Below are positions 49,711 through 62,027 of a DNA stretch of 64,000 nt, in pieces. This stretch comes from Adineta steineri (Eukaryota > Rotifera > Eurotatoria > Adinetida > Adinetidae): the NCBI GenBank assembly GCA_905250115.1, contig CAJNOI010000020.1, positions 532,804 to 596,803 of the forward strand. The letters are read 5' to 3'. Made by a program: the position numbers and the translations under genes. Below the pieces are notes generated by a model. That model searched no databases, had not been told where the DNA came from, and was given only the letters and a program-made list of their open reading frames with translations. The stretch's first letter is position 1; every line of letters starts with the position of its first letter.

Positions 49711-50717
49711 AAAATTCTTTCGTATTGACTTATTATTTTTGATCTGATTAGTTAGTGCTATTAGCTTCCTATTAGCCCAGCATTATTTAGTTTCTATAAT
49801 TATTTGCGTGCATGTGATACATTAAGCATAATTGTAAATTATTTATTATCTCATAATAAAAATCTCGGTGAAAAAACAATCTATTCCATTAATGGACTTA
49901 ACAGTGAAATTCGGCATATCGTTATCAATGAATTTTTATAAAATAATCAGCACAATGCAATCTATCTCTTCTCTTATTCTCTTTCTCGTAGAGAAGAGTC
50001 CAGCAAACATAAATTGTCTGATTGCTTGCTTGCTTGTGTGTTCACAGGGTCAAAAAAACATCAAAAATCAGTTTTTCGAAAAAGACATTTCTCGAAGTAT
50101 TTCGATGCGGAGAGCTCGAATCTGAGGATTATTGGGTAACCGTGAAGAGGGGTCAAAGGTCAAAAAAACATCGAAGGACGATTTTTCATCGTTTTCAATT
50201 ACTTTCGAGTAAATGTGAAGAGGATACATTTCGACGAGAAAGAGCTAAGCGAGTCCTTGGACAAGCGTTACTTGTAATATTTTACATTCAATGATTGAAA
50301 ATGAAAAAAGCAAAAGAAGCTTTTCATAAACAATGTATCTGATCTTCTCTGGAGATTATAGTAAATTCAATTTTAGATAATCAATATAAAAATGTCAAAT
50401 ATGTAGAAATAAATGAATACATTTATTCTTATTCGAAATATCTCTCTTGCTATTCGAACTTGTACGCAATTTCTTATTTTTCTCTGACAATACTCGTCCC
50501 CACTTATGTGGTTATTTTTTCTTGATTAAATACTATTACTAATTATATACATCGGCATACTTATTATTTAATGTAATACAAGCTTATTTTTTCTACTATT
50601 ATAAAATAAAGTTTTTTGAGCATAAAATTATTAGTAAAACATAATTACATTATTCACTCGATTTTATTCATATTTTAAGAAGTGATTTAAAATAAAACTC
50701 CATTTAATATACAAATA
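49711..50717. other. Intergenic with a short degenerate direct repeat
   Basis: Between the LRR gene and the convergent small gene. GGTCAAAAAAACATC occurs at 50048 and again at 50158, each followed within a few bases by TTTTTC; GTGAAGAGG also recurs at about 50142 and 50217. Composition here (50000-50260) is richer in G and C than the flanks. Open frames of 85-90 codons cross it in two frames, but they show repeat structure rather than a protein family. Confidence 0.5.
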
Positions 50718-51342
50718 TTATTGAATAACAGGTAGATCGTCTTCTTCTGGCGGAATAATAGCAACAGTAGGTGGTTGAAGTGATCTGATTGGTTTGAAAC
50801 CATTATCTTCTTCTTGTTCTTGTTCTTCTTCACTACTACTATTACTAATTTCTGTATCAGTAGTTGAAACATGATTTCTTAATATATCATCAGCAAAACA
50901 TGCTGAAAATCTTCGTTGTAATTCATAAAATCTTGATGGAATTGAAAGATTTGAATTGCTATTATTTAAACTATTAGGTAATTTTATATCGGACGTATTA
51001 TGCCAATCAGCAAGCCGAGAATCACTAATTGAACGTTTACGTTTTTGTAACGATTGATCAGAACTATGATGTGATGAGAATTTTTTCTTAAATCGTTTTT
51101 GTTGTAATGCTATTAATTGAATATTACTAGCTGATTTTCGTTCTTCAATATCAAGAATTCGTTGTTCAGCTACATTAAGACGATCTTTAGCAATTATATG
51201 TTTAGTACGAATATCTAAAAGACCATTATTACAAGAAACTGTACGTTGTGGTGGATGAAAAAACTATGAAAATTTTTAAAAATAAGAAAAATTTATCATT
51301 GAATTTTAATCTTACTTTAGTAGTAAAACCAGAGCTAGACAT
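50718..51342 (-). CDS. Unrecognised 190-aa charged protein, two exons
   Basis: Exon 1 (51316-51342) gives MSSSGFTTK and a GTAAGA donor. Exon 2 (50718-51263) has no internal ATG near its start, so it is easy to miss. They join in phase 0 into 190 aa. After FFHPPQRTVS comes a probable helix (KHIIAKDRLNVAEQRILDIE), a basic cluster (QKRFKKKF, QKRKRS; possible nuclear localisation) and a segment SRFYELQRRFSACFADDILR. The C-terminal part is strongly acidic with SSSEEEQEQEEDNG. It resembles a small nuclear or chromatin-associated protein, but no family is recognised. It lies tail-to-tail with the LRR gene and back-to-back with the mitochondrial carrier. Confidence 0.75.
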
Positions 51343-52824
51343 TTTTTATTGCTTGTTTCCAAGATTACAATCGGCAACTACTTTTTATTTCATAATATCA
51401 AACAATATTGTAATTATTTTCTTTCTTTATCGATTGATTGTAAAGAAAAAGAAAAAAAAGTCATATTCTTCTTCCGAAAAAAAACGGACTTTTGCGTGGT
51501 GTAACATATTCTTTTTCTTTATATTGAATTAAAATCAATTTCTAATCATACTTTATTTAAAGGTTGTTTAGTTCTTATATTAATATAAAAAAGATTGTAG
51601 AAAATCAACTATTTTAATAAAATAATAATACAAAGGGGAAAAAAACTAAAGAATTTGGATTTCTCATATATTTAATGTCTTTTAAGATTAAAAATCATTC
51701 ATGCGTAGTATTCACTATCTTACTCTAGTACATATGTGTACATATATATATATACATATTTGTCTATTTCGATGCACATATATGATAAGTGAACGGTAAG
51801 GGGATGATTAATATATGGATGTTCAACTAACGAAAAGTAGGATATCCATTTTAGTTGAAGTATTCAATTTGTCAATGATCGTATATTTTTCAAGGAAAAA
51901 GGTACACGATTCTAGTTATTTAAATATTAGATTAGTCTTTTTCATTCATGATATCGAAAGATGCATGATTTAATCAATCATATCTTATGCAAATTATTTA
52001 ATGATAATATATGTCATAATTATCTTACTTTCCCATTAATTATATTTCTATTTTTCTAATTAAATATATATGAATTTTTCTGTTGTTACTCTAAAGTTTA
52101 CTATCGAACATAACGGTTAGCTTGATTAGAAGCCTTTTAACCGTCTACTTTAATTTTGGTTAAAATTTTATTTTTAACATGCACTGTCATCGTCTAATCA
52201 TGCCTTTCGCGCGTGATACGATTAAAGCAATTTCATCGATGATCACGATATTATATACCTTTTATTGAACAACTAAATATAATATTTTTATGTTATTCTT
52301 ATTTATCATCAAAAATTAGAAGCAAATTTTTAATTCGTCGTCATGATGTGTTAGAATAAAAATAGTAAATTATTAGCTTTCGTCAGCATGATATAGTAAA
52401 AAATACAATATATGTATATGTGTATATATAGCGATGCAATGTATACATTTGAGAACATATGTTTTGGTTGAGTACGAACAACATAGCGGCAGAATAGTGC
52501 GCATGTGGTATTTTTTTTCTCTCTCTCTCTTTATTATTGTTGTTTTTTTGTTTTTTCTGTTCTGAGTCTAAAGTGCGCCAAAGATGAGAAGAACAAAAAA
52601 AACCATGATGCCATGCGAAAAAGAAAGAAAAACGAGGAGAAAAATCTAGCAACAACAAGATATTTTCATTCCATATATATTGTTGTTCTACATATAGGAT
52701 GAAGAATAAGAAAAATAGACGCAAAAAAGGTGTGTCTTTTGTTTATTTATTTTTTTTATGTTACATTAAACGAAAAAAAAAAACTGTCCAAATAATAATT
52801 TTCATTTTAGTATTTTATTTCTAA
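51343..52824. other. Shared upstream region of the small gene (-) and the SLC25A29-like gene (+)
   Basis: 1.48 kb between two divergent start codons; probably holds both promoters. Contains (AT)n/(TATG)n runs at about 51735-51785 and 52400-52430. No coding exon seen. An acceptor-like TTCATTTTAG ends at 52810, 14 nt before the carrier ATG. Confidence 0.5.
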
Positions 52825-53802
52825 ATGGCATTAGATTTTGGTTTTGGTTTTATTGCTGGAGTAACTGGCACCATTGCCGGTTATCCATTTGATACAGTTA
52901 AAGTTCGTCTTCAAACTCAAACACTAAATCATCGATTATATACTGGTTCATTAGATTGTTTTATTAAAATTGCCAAACAAGAATCTATATTAGGTTTTTA
53001 TAAAGGCATGTCATCTCCAATGTTTGGTGTTGCTATTATAAATGGAATTGTTTTTTCTATACAAAATGTTTCAAGAGGCTTCTTTACTAATCCAGATAGT
53101 TATTTAACTTTAACAATAACTGGTGCGATTGCTGGTGGTGTACAATCAATTATATGTTCACCTATTGAACTTGTTAAAACACGTTTACAAGTACAAGGCA
53201 TTGGACAAGGAAGAAAATTATTTGCATTATCAACACATTTATATAAAGGTCCATTTGATTGTTTAAAAAAATCTTATGATAGACGAGGCGTTCGACATGG
53301 TGTTATGCGTGGTTTATCAATGACATTTGCACGTGATATACCATCGTTTGCTGCTTATTTTCCAGCATGGCAATTTTTTGTTTCAACTGTTTCACCAACT
53401 GGTCAAGAAGCTGATTTACCAATGTATATGAGTTTAATTGGAGGTGGTTTTACTGGTATATGTGCTTGGACTGTATCATATCCATTTGATGTGATTAAAA
53501 GTCGTTATCAAGCAGCAAGAGAACATGTTTATAAAAGTGTATGGGATTGTGCAGTAAAATCCTTTCGTACAGAAGGATGGCAAGTATTTACTCGAGGATT
53601 TCTTCCATGTACATTACGTGCTGTACCAACAAATGCATTTACCTATCCTGTTTATGCTTTTTTAAAACGAACATTTGATAAACAATCTGATGAATATGAT
53701 AATGATGGAATTGATATGACAACAAAAGCTGTTAATAAAACAAAGCTATCAAGTACAACCACAGTTTCACCTCCATCAATAACTCCAATACAATCAATAT
53801 GA
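52825..53802 (+). CDS. SLC25A29: Mitochondrial carrier, SLC25A29-like (basic amino acid / carnitine-acylcarnitine-like)
   Basis: A 325-aa protein in a single exon. Three tandem carrier repeats each carry the Px(D/E)xx(K/R)x(R/K)xQ signature: PFDTVKVRLQ at about residue 21, PIELVKTRLQ at about 113 and PFDVIKSRYQ at about 222. The start MALDF and the following FIAGVTGTIAGYPFDTVKVRLQ, IAKQESILGFYKG and FRTEGWQVFTRGFLPCTLRA agree with SLC25A29 (MALDFLAG..., IIKQESVLGLYKG, YRAEGWRVFTRG). SLC25A29 transports lysine, arginine and ornithine across the inner mitochondrial membrane; the close relatives SLC25A45/47/48 cannot be excluded. The tail after the third repeat is extended by about 40 Ser/Thr/Asp-rich residues. 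Absence of introns is unusual among these neighbours and could reflect an old retrocopy. Confidence 0.88.
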   Translation: MALDFGFGFIAGVTGTIAGYPFDTVKVRLQTQTLNHRLYTGSLDCFIKIAKQESILGFYKGMSSPMFGVAIINGIVFSIQNVSRGFFTNPDSYLTLTITGAIAGGVQSIICSPIELVKTRLQVQGIGQGRKLFALSTHLYKGPFDCLKKSYDRRGVRHGVMRGLSMTFARDIPSFAAYFPAWQFFVSTVSPTGQEADLPMYMSLIGGGFTGICAWTVSYPFDVIKSRYQAAREHVYKSVWDCAVKSFRTEGWQVFTRGFLPCTLRAVPTNAFTYPVYAFLKRTFDKQSDEYDNDGIDMTTKAVNKTKLSSTTTVSPPSITPIQSI

Positions 53803-54732
53803 TTGAAAAGTCTTTTTTTTTGTTTTTCTTTTCGTTCAAAGAAAAAAGAAATGTATGCATGTCAGATGGAGGCTCACTTTTTTTTATTTTACTTAATTTT
53901 ATTTGACAAAACATTTTTATGGAATCTCCGTTTGTTTTTAACGATCCGTTGCTATTTGTATATAATAAGTAGATCTAATTAGATCGGTAAAATAAACAAA
54001 TTTAGAAGAAATATATTATGTGTATATATTTATTTACTAAATTTGAGTTAATATTGAAAAATTTATTTAGATTTTTTTTCTTTTTTTTTTGTTATAATGT
54101 CATTCATAATATGACAATACAATTATCTTCGATAAAAAAAATAAAGGTCATGTATTGTTCCTAACTAGCCTCGATCATGATCGATGATGAAAACCTTCTA
54201 TTCATGATCGATATATGATATTTTGTTTATCGTATCTTCAAATATCGTCCAGACTTTCGACTACGAAAAAAATTTTGAATGAATTTCTTCTTATTCAACG
54301 AAAACAAATGAATAGTTTATAAGAAAACAATATAAACTATCTAATACATATTTGTTTATTTGATTTTTCTTTTGTACTATAGAATATTTTATAAATTTTT
54401 CTATTTAGTAATAAAACAAAAGATTTCTTTATGATTTTATTCGATAATTTGAGCATATTTGAATGTATCTTAATCTTTAAACAAGAAATAGTATGTCTTT
54501 GATGTAATATAGTTAGCCTTCTTTGTTTACTATAATGATAAATTTCTTTTGTATGAAACAGAATGAATAAAAATAAGTGTATATAGAAGAATTTAAAATT
54601 ATATCGTCTAGTTGAATCATTCCATCTAATTTCTCTTTTGTATTCGTCCGTTTAACTTGTACGAAACGGATTAAGATACGATAAGTATATTTATATACAT
54701 CATCTGACCTCGACAGTGCATACGATAAGAGA
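53803..54732. other. Spacer between carrier and chitin synthase
   Basis: 930 bp of AT-rich DNA with T-tracts; no exon-like frame. A 12-bp near-palindrome around ATCATGATCGATGATGA (54174-54190) and a second ATTCATGATCGATATATGA (54201-54219) share TCATGATCGAT, a paired motif in the chitin synthase upstream region. Confidence 0.5.
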
Positions 54733-57700
54733 ATGCACAGAATGATGCGTCAACCACCTCCGCCTCCACCACCACCACCACCCCCACTTTCTTCTTCAAA
54801 TTCATCAGGACCAACAAAACCACATCTTTCACGAAATTCAACACGTTTACTGAATGAATCAATCAAATCTAGGTAATATTATGATATTATTTTTTTAAAT
54901 TAATGTACAAAGTTTTGTTTTTAGAAAGACTAGTACTAATGGAAGTAGTAGTATTAATAATAAGAGTACTAGTAATGGCTACTGGTGGGATGTTGCTCAT
55001 GTAACAAGTCGTCAACATGAACAAGAACAAAGTACTAATAAAGAACGTCGACTTACTTTCCGTCGTATTGTTAAACTAGCAGTGTACTTTCTCTTCTTTT
55101 GTATTGTTCTTGCATCAGCTGTAGTTAGTAAACTCAGTTTATTTACTATGATTAATGCATACAAAACTGCTGAACAAGTTTGTATTATTATTTATTTAAA
55201 CATATTTAAAATAATTTTTTTTATTTTCTCTAGCCAAAAGAATATATTGTTCGATGGCAAGTACTTTTACTTATAGCTATGTGTGTACCATATGTATTAA
55301 CATTTCTGCAAAGTCTTCAACTGTCGATTTTTTTTATTAAACGTTCTCCACCATTTTTTCTGGCTATATGGGTATAGAAAATAACAAACTTTTATTTTTT
55401 TGTTTTATTAATATGATTTTTATGATTTTTCAAGGTTCATATTGTTGAAGCATGCCATACAGCTGGTCTTTCGCTGCTTGTCTTTCGTATTTTACCTTCG
55501 ATAGATAATGCATCTGGATTATTTATATTAAATGGTGTATGTATAGTACCGGCTATATTAAATTTATTTTCATCACATCGTGGTCTTAATCAAACAATGA
55601 AAATTTTAACACTTGTAGCCGATATTGGAGCTGTTATCATGCAATTATGTGTTTGTTTCATTCCATATATACTCTCAGTAAAAGAAAATACAGCAAGTGG
55701 ATTAAGTTGGCAATTACCATTAGCACTTTTACTTATCTCGCTTGGTTATTGGGAAAGTTTTATTGAAACACCTCTATCAAAAAAACGTTTTTTTAAATGG
55801 TTTCAAAATGGTATTCGTGCATTAAAAAAAACTCGTCCAAAAGTTTACGTTACAGCAAGTCTTTTGAAAATCTTCGTCTTAATATCAACAGCTATGTATT
55901 TCTTACCAGAAGCAATTGATAGAAAAATGTACTTACGTATATTTGAACGTATACCTATTGGTTATACACATTCAACTGTTAGTCGAGTAGTTGGCGGAGG
56001 TATATTTGATGAACATGAAGATCTTTTTCGAATAACATATGAAGCTTATATTCCATTAATTGTACAAGTATTTTCGTCATGTATTTGTTATTATACTGGT
56101 CGTGTTGCGTGTAAAGTAAGTTGAATAGATTTTATTTGATTCGAACATCAATCTATCTTTTTTCTTTCTTCTATTAAGGTATTAATGCAAAGTTTTGGTT
56201 TTTCATTACCATTAACATTATCTACATTAGTTACTTATATCGTATTATTTTTTACACAATTTAAAAGTAAAACAGACTTTATTGCTCTTGGTCATCTTTT
56301 TTATCTTGATAAACCACAAGGTAAATCAAAATAAATAAATTCTGTTTTCTTATTTATTTTTATTTTAGCACTTGGTTCAAAACTTGTAATTGTATCTTTA
56401 ATTGGCTTTTTACTTCTATGGTTATCAAAAATGAAAATAACAAGTCATGTTTGGTTTCCAACATCCGAACGTTTAGCAGTGATACACAGATTATTTGTTC
56501 TTCCATATTATGAATCAGCTATTGTTGAACAAAATTTATTACTTAATAAACGACAAAAAGATGATATTGAAATGAAAGATCAAGTTGAACCGGATTTAAC
56601 ACTTGAAAGAAAATTTCCTGTACCAATGATTTATGTATGTGCAACAATGTGGCATGAAACTACAAATGAAATGGTTCAATTACTTAAATCAATATTTCGG
56701 TATACGAAAAAACAAAAAAAAAATTATTTTATTTATCATAATCTGTTTTATATATAGTCTTGATTCTGATCAACATGCTCGTCGTACAGTACAAAAAAAT
56801 TTACGTGTACTTGATCCAGATTATTATCGATTTGAAACACATGTTCTGTTTGATGATGCATTTGAAGAAGATGAACATGGTAATCGTATACCAAATCGTT
56901 ATGTTCGACAATTAGTTACGGCTGTTAATGTTGCTGGAGAGTATGTACATGGTGTAGAAAAAGTTGTTGAAGATCCAATTAAAATTCCAACACCATATGG
57001 TGGACGTCTTGTCTGGTTATTACCAGGAAAAAATCGTTTGATTGTTCATATGAAAGATAAATATCATATACGACATAAAAAACGTTGGAGTCAAGTTAGT
57101 TAATTTGAATCTTTTTTTCAAACTGATGTATGTATTTGTTTTCTAGGTCATGTATATGTATTATTTACTTTCATTTAAACTATTACGTCGACGACAAAAT
57201 GTACATAATGTATCACAACATACAACTCGATTAGATGCAGAATTTATTGGATTTAGTGACTTTTTGAAAGGTCTACCAGATGATAGAAAGATTGCTGTAC
57301 GAATAAAATTTTATGATAAATAAAAAATCAATGTTTTTTTTATTTAGGCTCAAAATACATTCGTTTTAGCTCTTGATGGTGACGTAGATTTTAAACCTGA
57401 AGCTATTCTGTTATTAGTTGATCGAATGCGTAAAAATCCAAAAGTTGCAGCAGCTTGTGGTCGAATTCATCCGACAGGCGATGGTAAAAAAAACGTATTT
57501 ATCAATTTTTATATCCTTATTTTCATTCTTTAGGACCTATTGTATGGTATCAACAATTTGAATATGCAGTTGGTCATTGGCTTCAAAAAGCTGCTGAACA
57601 TAAATTAGGTAGTGTTCTATGTTGTCCTGGTTGTTTTTCATTATTTCGTGGTTCATCATTAATGGATGATAATGTTATGCGACGTTATGCAGATAAATCA

Positions 57701-59746
57701 ACTGAAGCAGCACATTACGTACAATATGATCAAGGTAAACTATATTTGTTTCTTTTGCTAGTTATTAATTTCATTTGTTTTGTTATTTAGGTGAGGATCG
57801 TTGGTTAACTACACTTCTTCTTCAACAAGGTTATCGTGTTGAATATTGTGCTGCATCTGATGCTTTTACTCATGCACCAGAAACATTTAAAGAATTTTTT
57901 AATCAACGTCGTCGTTGGATGCCTTCCACAATGGCAAATATTATGGATTTACTTAAGGATACAAAACATACAACACATGTCAATGAAAATATTTCGAAAC
58001 TCTATATGTTTTATCAAGCGGTTTTATTCGTATCAACAATTTTAGGTCCAGGAACAATTTTATTAACTATAGCTTCAGCATTACGTACAGTTTTCTCAAC
58101 ATTAACTATAGCTGAATCATATACAATATCAATTTTACCAGCAATTTTTTATATACTTGTATGTCTTAAAACAAAATCAGATACACAAATTGCTATTGGT
58201 GCTATAATGACAGCTATTTATGCTTTGGTTATGTCTATGGTACTTGTCGCAACAGTTGCCCAAATTCTTAAATCCGGTCTTTTAGATCCAAGTGCTGTAT
58301 TTTTACCGATTGTTGCTACAATTTTTATTATAACTGGTATACTGCATCCGAACGAAATGCTTAATTTACTTCATGGTTTTCTTTATCTTGTAACAATTCC
58401 TGGTGGTTATCTTCTTCTTGTTACTTATGCTTTATGTAATTTACATGTTGTATCATGGGGCACACGAGAAACAGTTGAAGTTGCTAAAAAGAAAAAATTA
58501 AAACCAGGCGAAAAAGAAATTATTTTACCAGGTAAAAAGAGAAAAGAAAAAAAAACATAATTAAATTCTGTTTACATAATATTACTTGATATAATAGATC
58601 CAAAAAAACGTCGAACAACAGATGTTTTTAATAATATGCTTTGGGGTAGTAGTAATGATGGAGGACATCGTGGTTTTATTCATCAAATGGGTGATGCAAT
58701 CGAACAAGTTTTTCGACCAACAGCGAAAAAACAAGAATTACTTTTACAACAAATCATTACGAAACTTGATCGAGATAATACAAATCCTGACAGAGAAAAA
58801 ATGCATGGTATGATTGAAAAAGAATATAATGATTTAGATCTATTCTATTAAATTTATTTCAGAGATCAATTTACGAGAAGCCAATAGTACTGATTTACTT
58901 ATTGTACCAGGTGATAATGATATACATGATACTAGTTCATCTAATACAACTTCAGTAACAACATCAATATGTAATAAATCTCGAAATAATATGGTTAATC
59001 CATATTGGTCCGAATTATCATGGCTTGGTCCTGAATCTGTTGTCGGTTATCTTCATACAGATGAAATAACATTTTGGCAACAAATTTTAGCTAAATATTT
59101 AGCACCACTTGATAAAGATGCTGAAGAAGAACGTCGTATATCACATGATTTAATTGGTTTAAGAAATAATGCTGGTTTTGCATTTTTTATGATCAATGCT
59201 ATTTGGATAATATTACAATTTCAATGTGAATATGTTTCAACAAAATTTACTGAACTTATGGTTGATATTGGTCGACCATTTGGACGAGAAGGAACAAAAG
59301 TACAATTATTAGGTCTATTATTTATGTTATTTTTTGCAACATGTATGATTATACAATTTGTTACAATGATATTACATCGATGGGGAACATTTGTTGAAAT
59401 TTTAGCTAGTACAAAATTATTTGAAAAACATCGAAAATATAAATTAAAACCCGGTTCAGATATAGCTGGAATGACAAGTCAAGAAGTCGCTGAAGTTTTA
59501 AGAGAATTAGATATTCAATTAGTTGTACCACCTGTTACAACAACAGCACCACCAAAACAACAAAGTGTAACATTTCAAATGGAACCTGTTATGAAACCAA
59601 TAAATGAAATTCATAGTCCTGATTATGATGAAGATGATGATGATGATATAGATGATTTTGAAGATGTATATATCGAACCACCAGTTGATTATTTTGATCA
59701 TCCCGTTGTTCAAGATGCTGATGATAGTCGTCTTCGTCTTATGTGA
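54733..59746 (+). CDS. CHS: Chitin synthase (metazoan family 2 glycosyltransferase)
   Basis: Polymerises UDP-GlcNAc into chitin at the plasma membrane; in rotifers needed for trophi (jaws) and eggshell. Thirteen exons sum to 1448 codons: 54733-54872, 54925-55177, 55234-55371, 55435-56115, 56179-56320, 56369-56699, 56758-57094, 57147-57296, 57348-57483, 57534-57734, 57791-58531, 58598-58807 and 58863-59746. The N-terminus has a run of prolines after MHRMMRQ. Many hydrophobic segments follow, then the GT2 core: LALDGDVDFKPEA (UDP-sugar Asp), WYQQFEYAVGHWLQKA, the catalytic EDRW at 57793-57804 and the processivity motif QRRRW at 57904-57918. Seven or so further membrane helices follow. The segment WSELSWLGPESVVGYLH with WGTFVEILAST near the C-terminus is typical of animal enzymes. 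The tail is acidic (Asp-rich near 59630-59660). All key residues are present and the gene looks intact. Confidence 0.97.
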
Positions 59747-61205
59747 TTCATCAATCCTATTCTTGCTTGCCTTTTTATTGTAATAATTTTTCTATGACTT
59801 TTTCTAGTCTTATTTTTATGTTTTTTTTCTATTTTTATCCGTTCGCAAAAAAAAAACAAAATAAAACATCTTATAGAAAAATCTTTCAGTTTTAATTTAT
59901 ACGAGATTATTATGATTGAAAATATAACCAAGACTTACACACATTCTCAACATGATTGAAGAGACCAGAACAAATTCGATAAGAAATCTTTTGTAAAATA
60001 TTACGGCTATGAATTCATTTTAATACAAGTCAATGTATTAAAGATATATATATGTGATAAATTCTATGTCTATCTTTTATACAAAACATGATTTAGCAAT
60101 TATCACCAAATAACATCAAATATACAATAATGTTATTTATTTCTTGATAATAGACGAAAGAAAAATAATATATAGACGAACGAATCTATTTATCATATTG
60201 AAAGTAAACGTCAAATGCAATCGATAAATGCTAAATGAATGATTACCTTGTATTTTAAATTGATGCTCTAATAGTCTATTTGATATGGAGAATTATACAA
60301 GAATCTATATACAATCATTTGACCATGTATTCGATTTGACAAAAATACATTGAATAGGTTTCAGTAAACAATATATTTCGAAAAATTCAGATATCAAGAT
60401 TTTATTAGAATCTATTCTTTGTGAGATTATCAATGAGTATATTAACTTTGAATATATTATCTATCTATTAATATTTATAATAAAAATTTTATATGATGAA
60501 ACTATTTGTACTTAATGTAAATCAGATATTCTATCCTAATGGCTAGTTTCAATATGTAATATGTCTATTAATATGAAATATGCCATTAACCTTTTTCTTT
60601 ATTGATTATTTTAAAGCTTACAGAAGCAAATCATCTGTCTATCATATAGTAATTTCATGAAAAACCTTGAAATATGGCTCCGATAAATTAGTTATTGTAT
60701 CTAATTTGATCGTATTCGACTTTTCGTTTTTGATTTCACAGTTACAAAACGATTCGTATTTGGCCATCACTAAATATGTCGTAATTATGACGTTGAGTGA
60801 TACAAATATTCTATTGAAAAGTACATTGAGTCGAGTTTTTGAAATGTATGTTAAAAAAACAAACGTATATACGTATTAAGCTACCGACTAATTGTATCTG
60901 TGTTTATCAGACATTCTAAATATATATTTGATTTTATCCATCGAATAATCCCTGAAATATAATTGATAACCATCAATAATATTGCGTTATTTTCGTATTG
61001 ATTTATGCTAATAGCCTTGTCTAGATATCGTTCATCCTTCAGTTTTTGTTCTTCATTGCCATCGTGAGTGATATTGTCAACATGAAGAGAATTATCAATT
61101 CTTTAGCTTTTCAGTTATATATTATACAATAATCTTGTGTCTACAGATTATTGATTGGTTTAACTTTGAATGCCCAACCACAAAATATCATAGGCTTCTT
61201 TTTTT
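59747..61205. other. Intergenic, no gene seen
   Basis: AT-rich 3' flank of chitin synthase up to the assembly gap. Nothing exon-like except possible 5' parts of the next gene near 61020-61205, which the gap prevents me from judging. Confidence 0.5.
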
Positions 61206-61305
61206 NNNNNNNNNNNNNNNNNNNNNNNNNNNNNNNNNNNNNNNNNNNNNNNNNNNNNNNNNNNNNNNNNNNNNNNNNNNNNNNNNNNNNNNNNNNNNNN
61301 NNNNN
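61206..61305. other. Assembly gap of 100 N
   Basis: Exactly 100 undetermined bases, the conventional size for a gap of unknown length. Its right edge falls inside or directly beside a coding exon. The flanking gene encodes short repeats, so the gap may be a collapsed repeat array. Confidence 0.95.
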
Positions 61306-62027
61306 TATATGCCTACGCAACAAGAACATCAATATGCAAATAGTTCAACACATGAAGTTTCAAATATTTATCAAACACAAGGGGAAGGTGTTAATGTAAA
61401 TGTTCCGACTGAATATCAACATAGTCAATCAAGTTCTCACGTTGAATTACAACAAGGTGGCGAAGGTAGTTTTCATGGATCATATTCAAATTTAGCTGCA
61501 CAACGTGGTGGACAACAACAATATGCAACAAGTTCAACACATGAAGTAACAGGTATTTATCAATAATATAAATTTTTAAATATATAGATAATTACACATT
61601 TTATTTTTATATTAATTTATTTCTAGGCGGTGGTGATAGTAGTTTTCATGGATCATATTCGAATTTATCTGGAATAAATAATGCAACAGCTGCTAATGTT
61701 GCTCATCGTAATCAAGAAGTTCTTCGACAAACATTCCAACAATCAGCTGAAGCAGCAGGTATACCAGCCAATTGTCCAACACAAATAGAAGTACTTGATA
61801 CAGCTGTTAATCCTTTCTGGCAAAAAACTGATCAACCAACATTAATGCGTCGTTATGGTCGTCCAGCTTTTGAAATTGTTCATAAGAGTGAAGAAGTTGA
61901 ACAACAAATGTATAGTGAACTTCGTCAACGAGAGAGCAGTGGTAGTGTTTTTAGATCAGCTTCCGCAGCTAGTTACGGATCAGGTTCCGGTATAGGAGTT
62001 AATGGTGGTGGTCTTGCTCAATATTAA
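61306..62027 (+). CDS. Repeat-containing protein of unknown family, 5'-truncated by the gap
   Basis: Two exons, 61306-61552 and 61627-62027, join in phase 1 and give at least 215 residues. Two repeat types alternate: SSTHEV-(S/T)-(N/G) at about residues 11-18 and 77-84, and GSFHGSYSNL / SSFHGSYSNL on either side of the intron. The part after the repeats is better ordered and may be the conserved domain: NVAHRNQEVLRQTFQQSAEA, then CPTQIEVLDTAVNPFWQKT and LMRRYGRPAFEIVHKSEEVE. The end is Ser/Gly-rich (SYGSGSGIGVNGGG). I do not recognise the family and infer no function. If the intron is retained, translation ends three residues on, after IYQ, which repeats the IYQ after the first THEV unit. Confidence 0.75.

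Noticed and set aside
52383-52724. 113-codon minus-strand frame before the carrier gene
   Set aside because: Phe/Lys/Asn-rich translation of T- and A-tracts; no conserved features.
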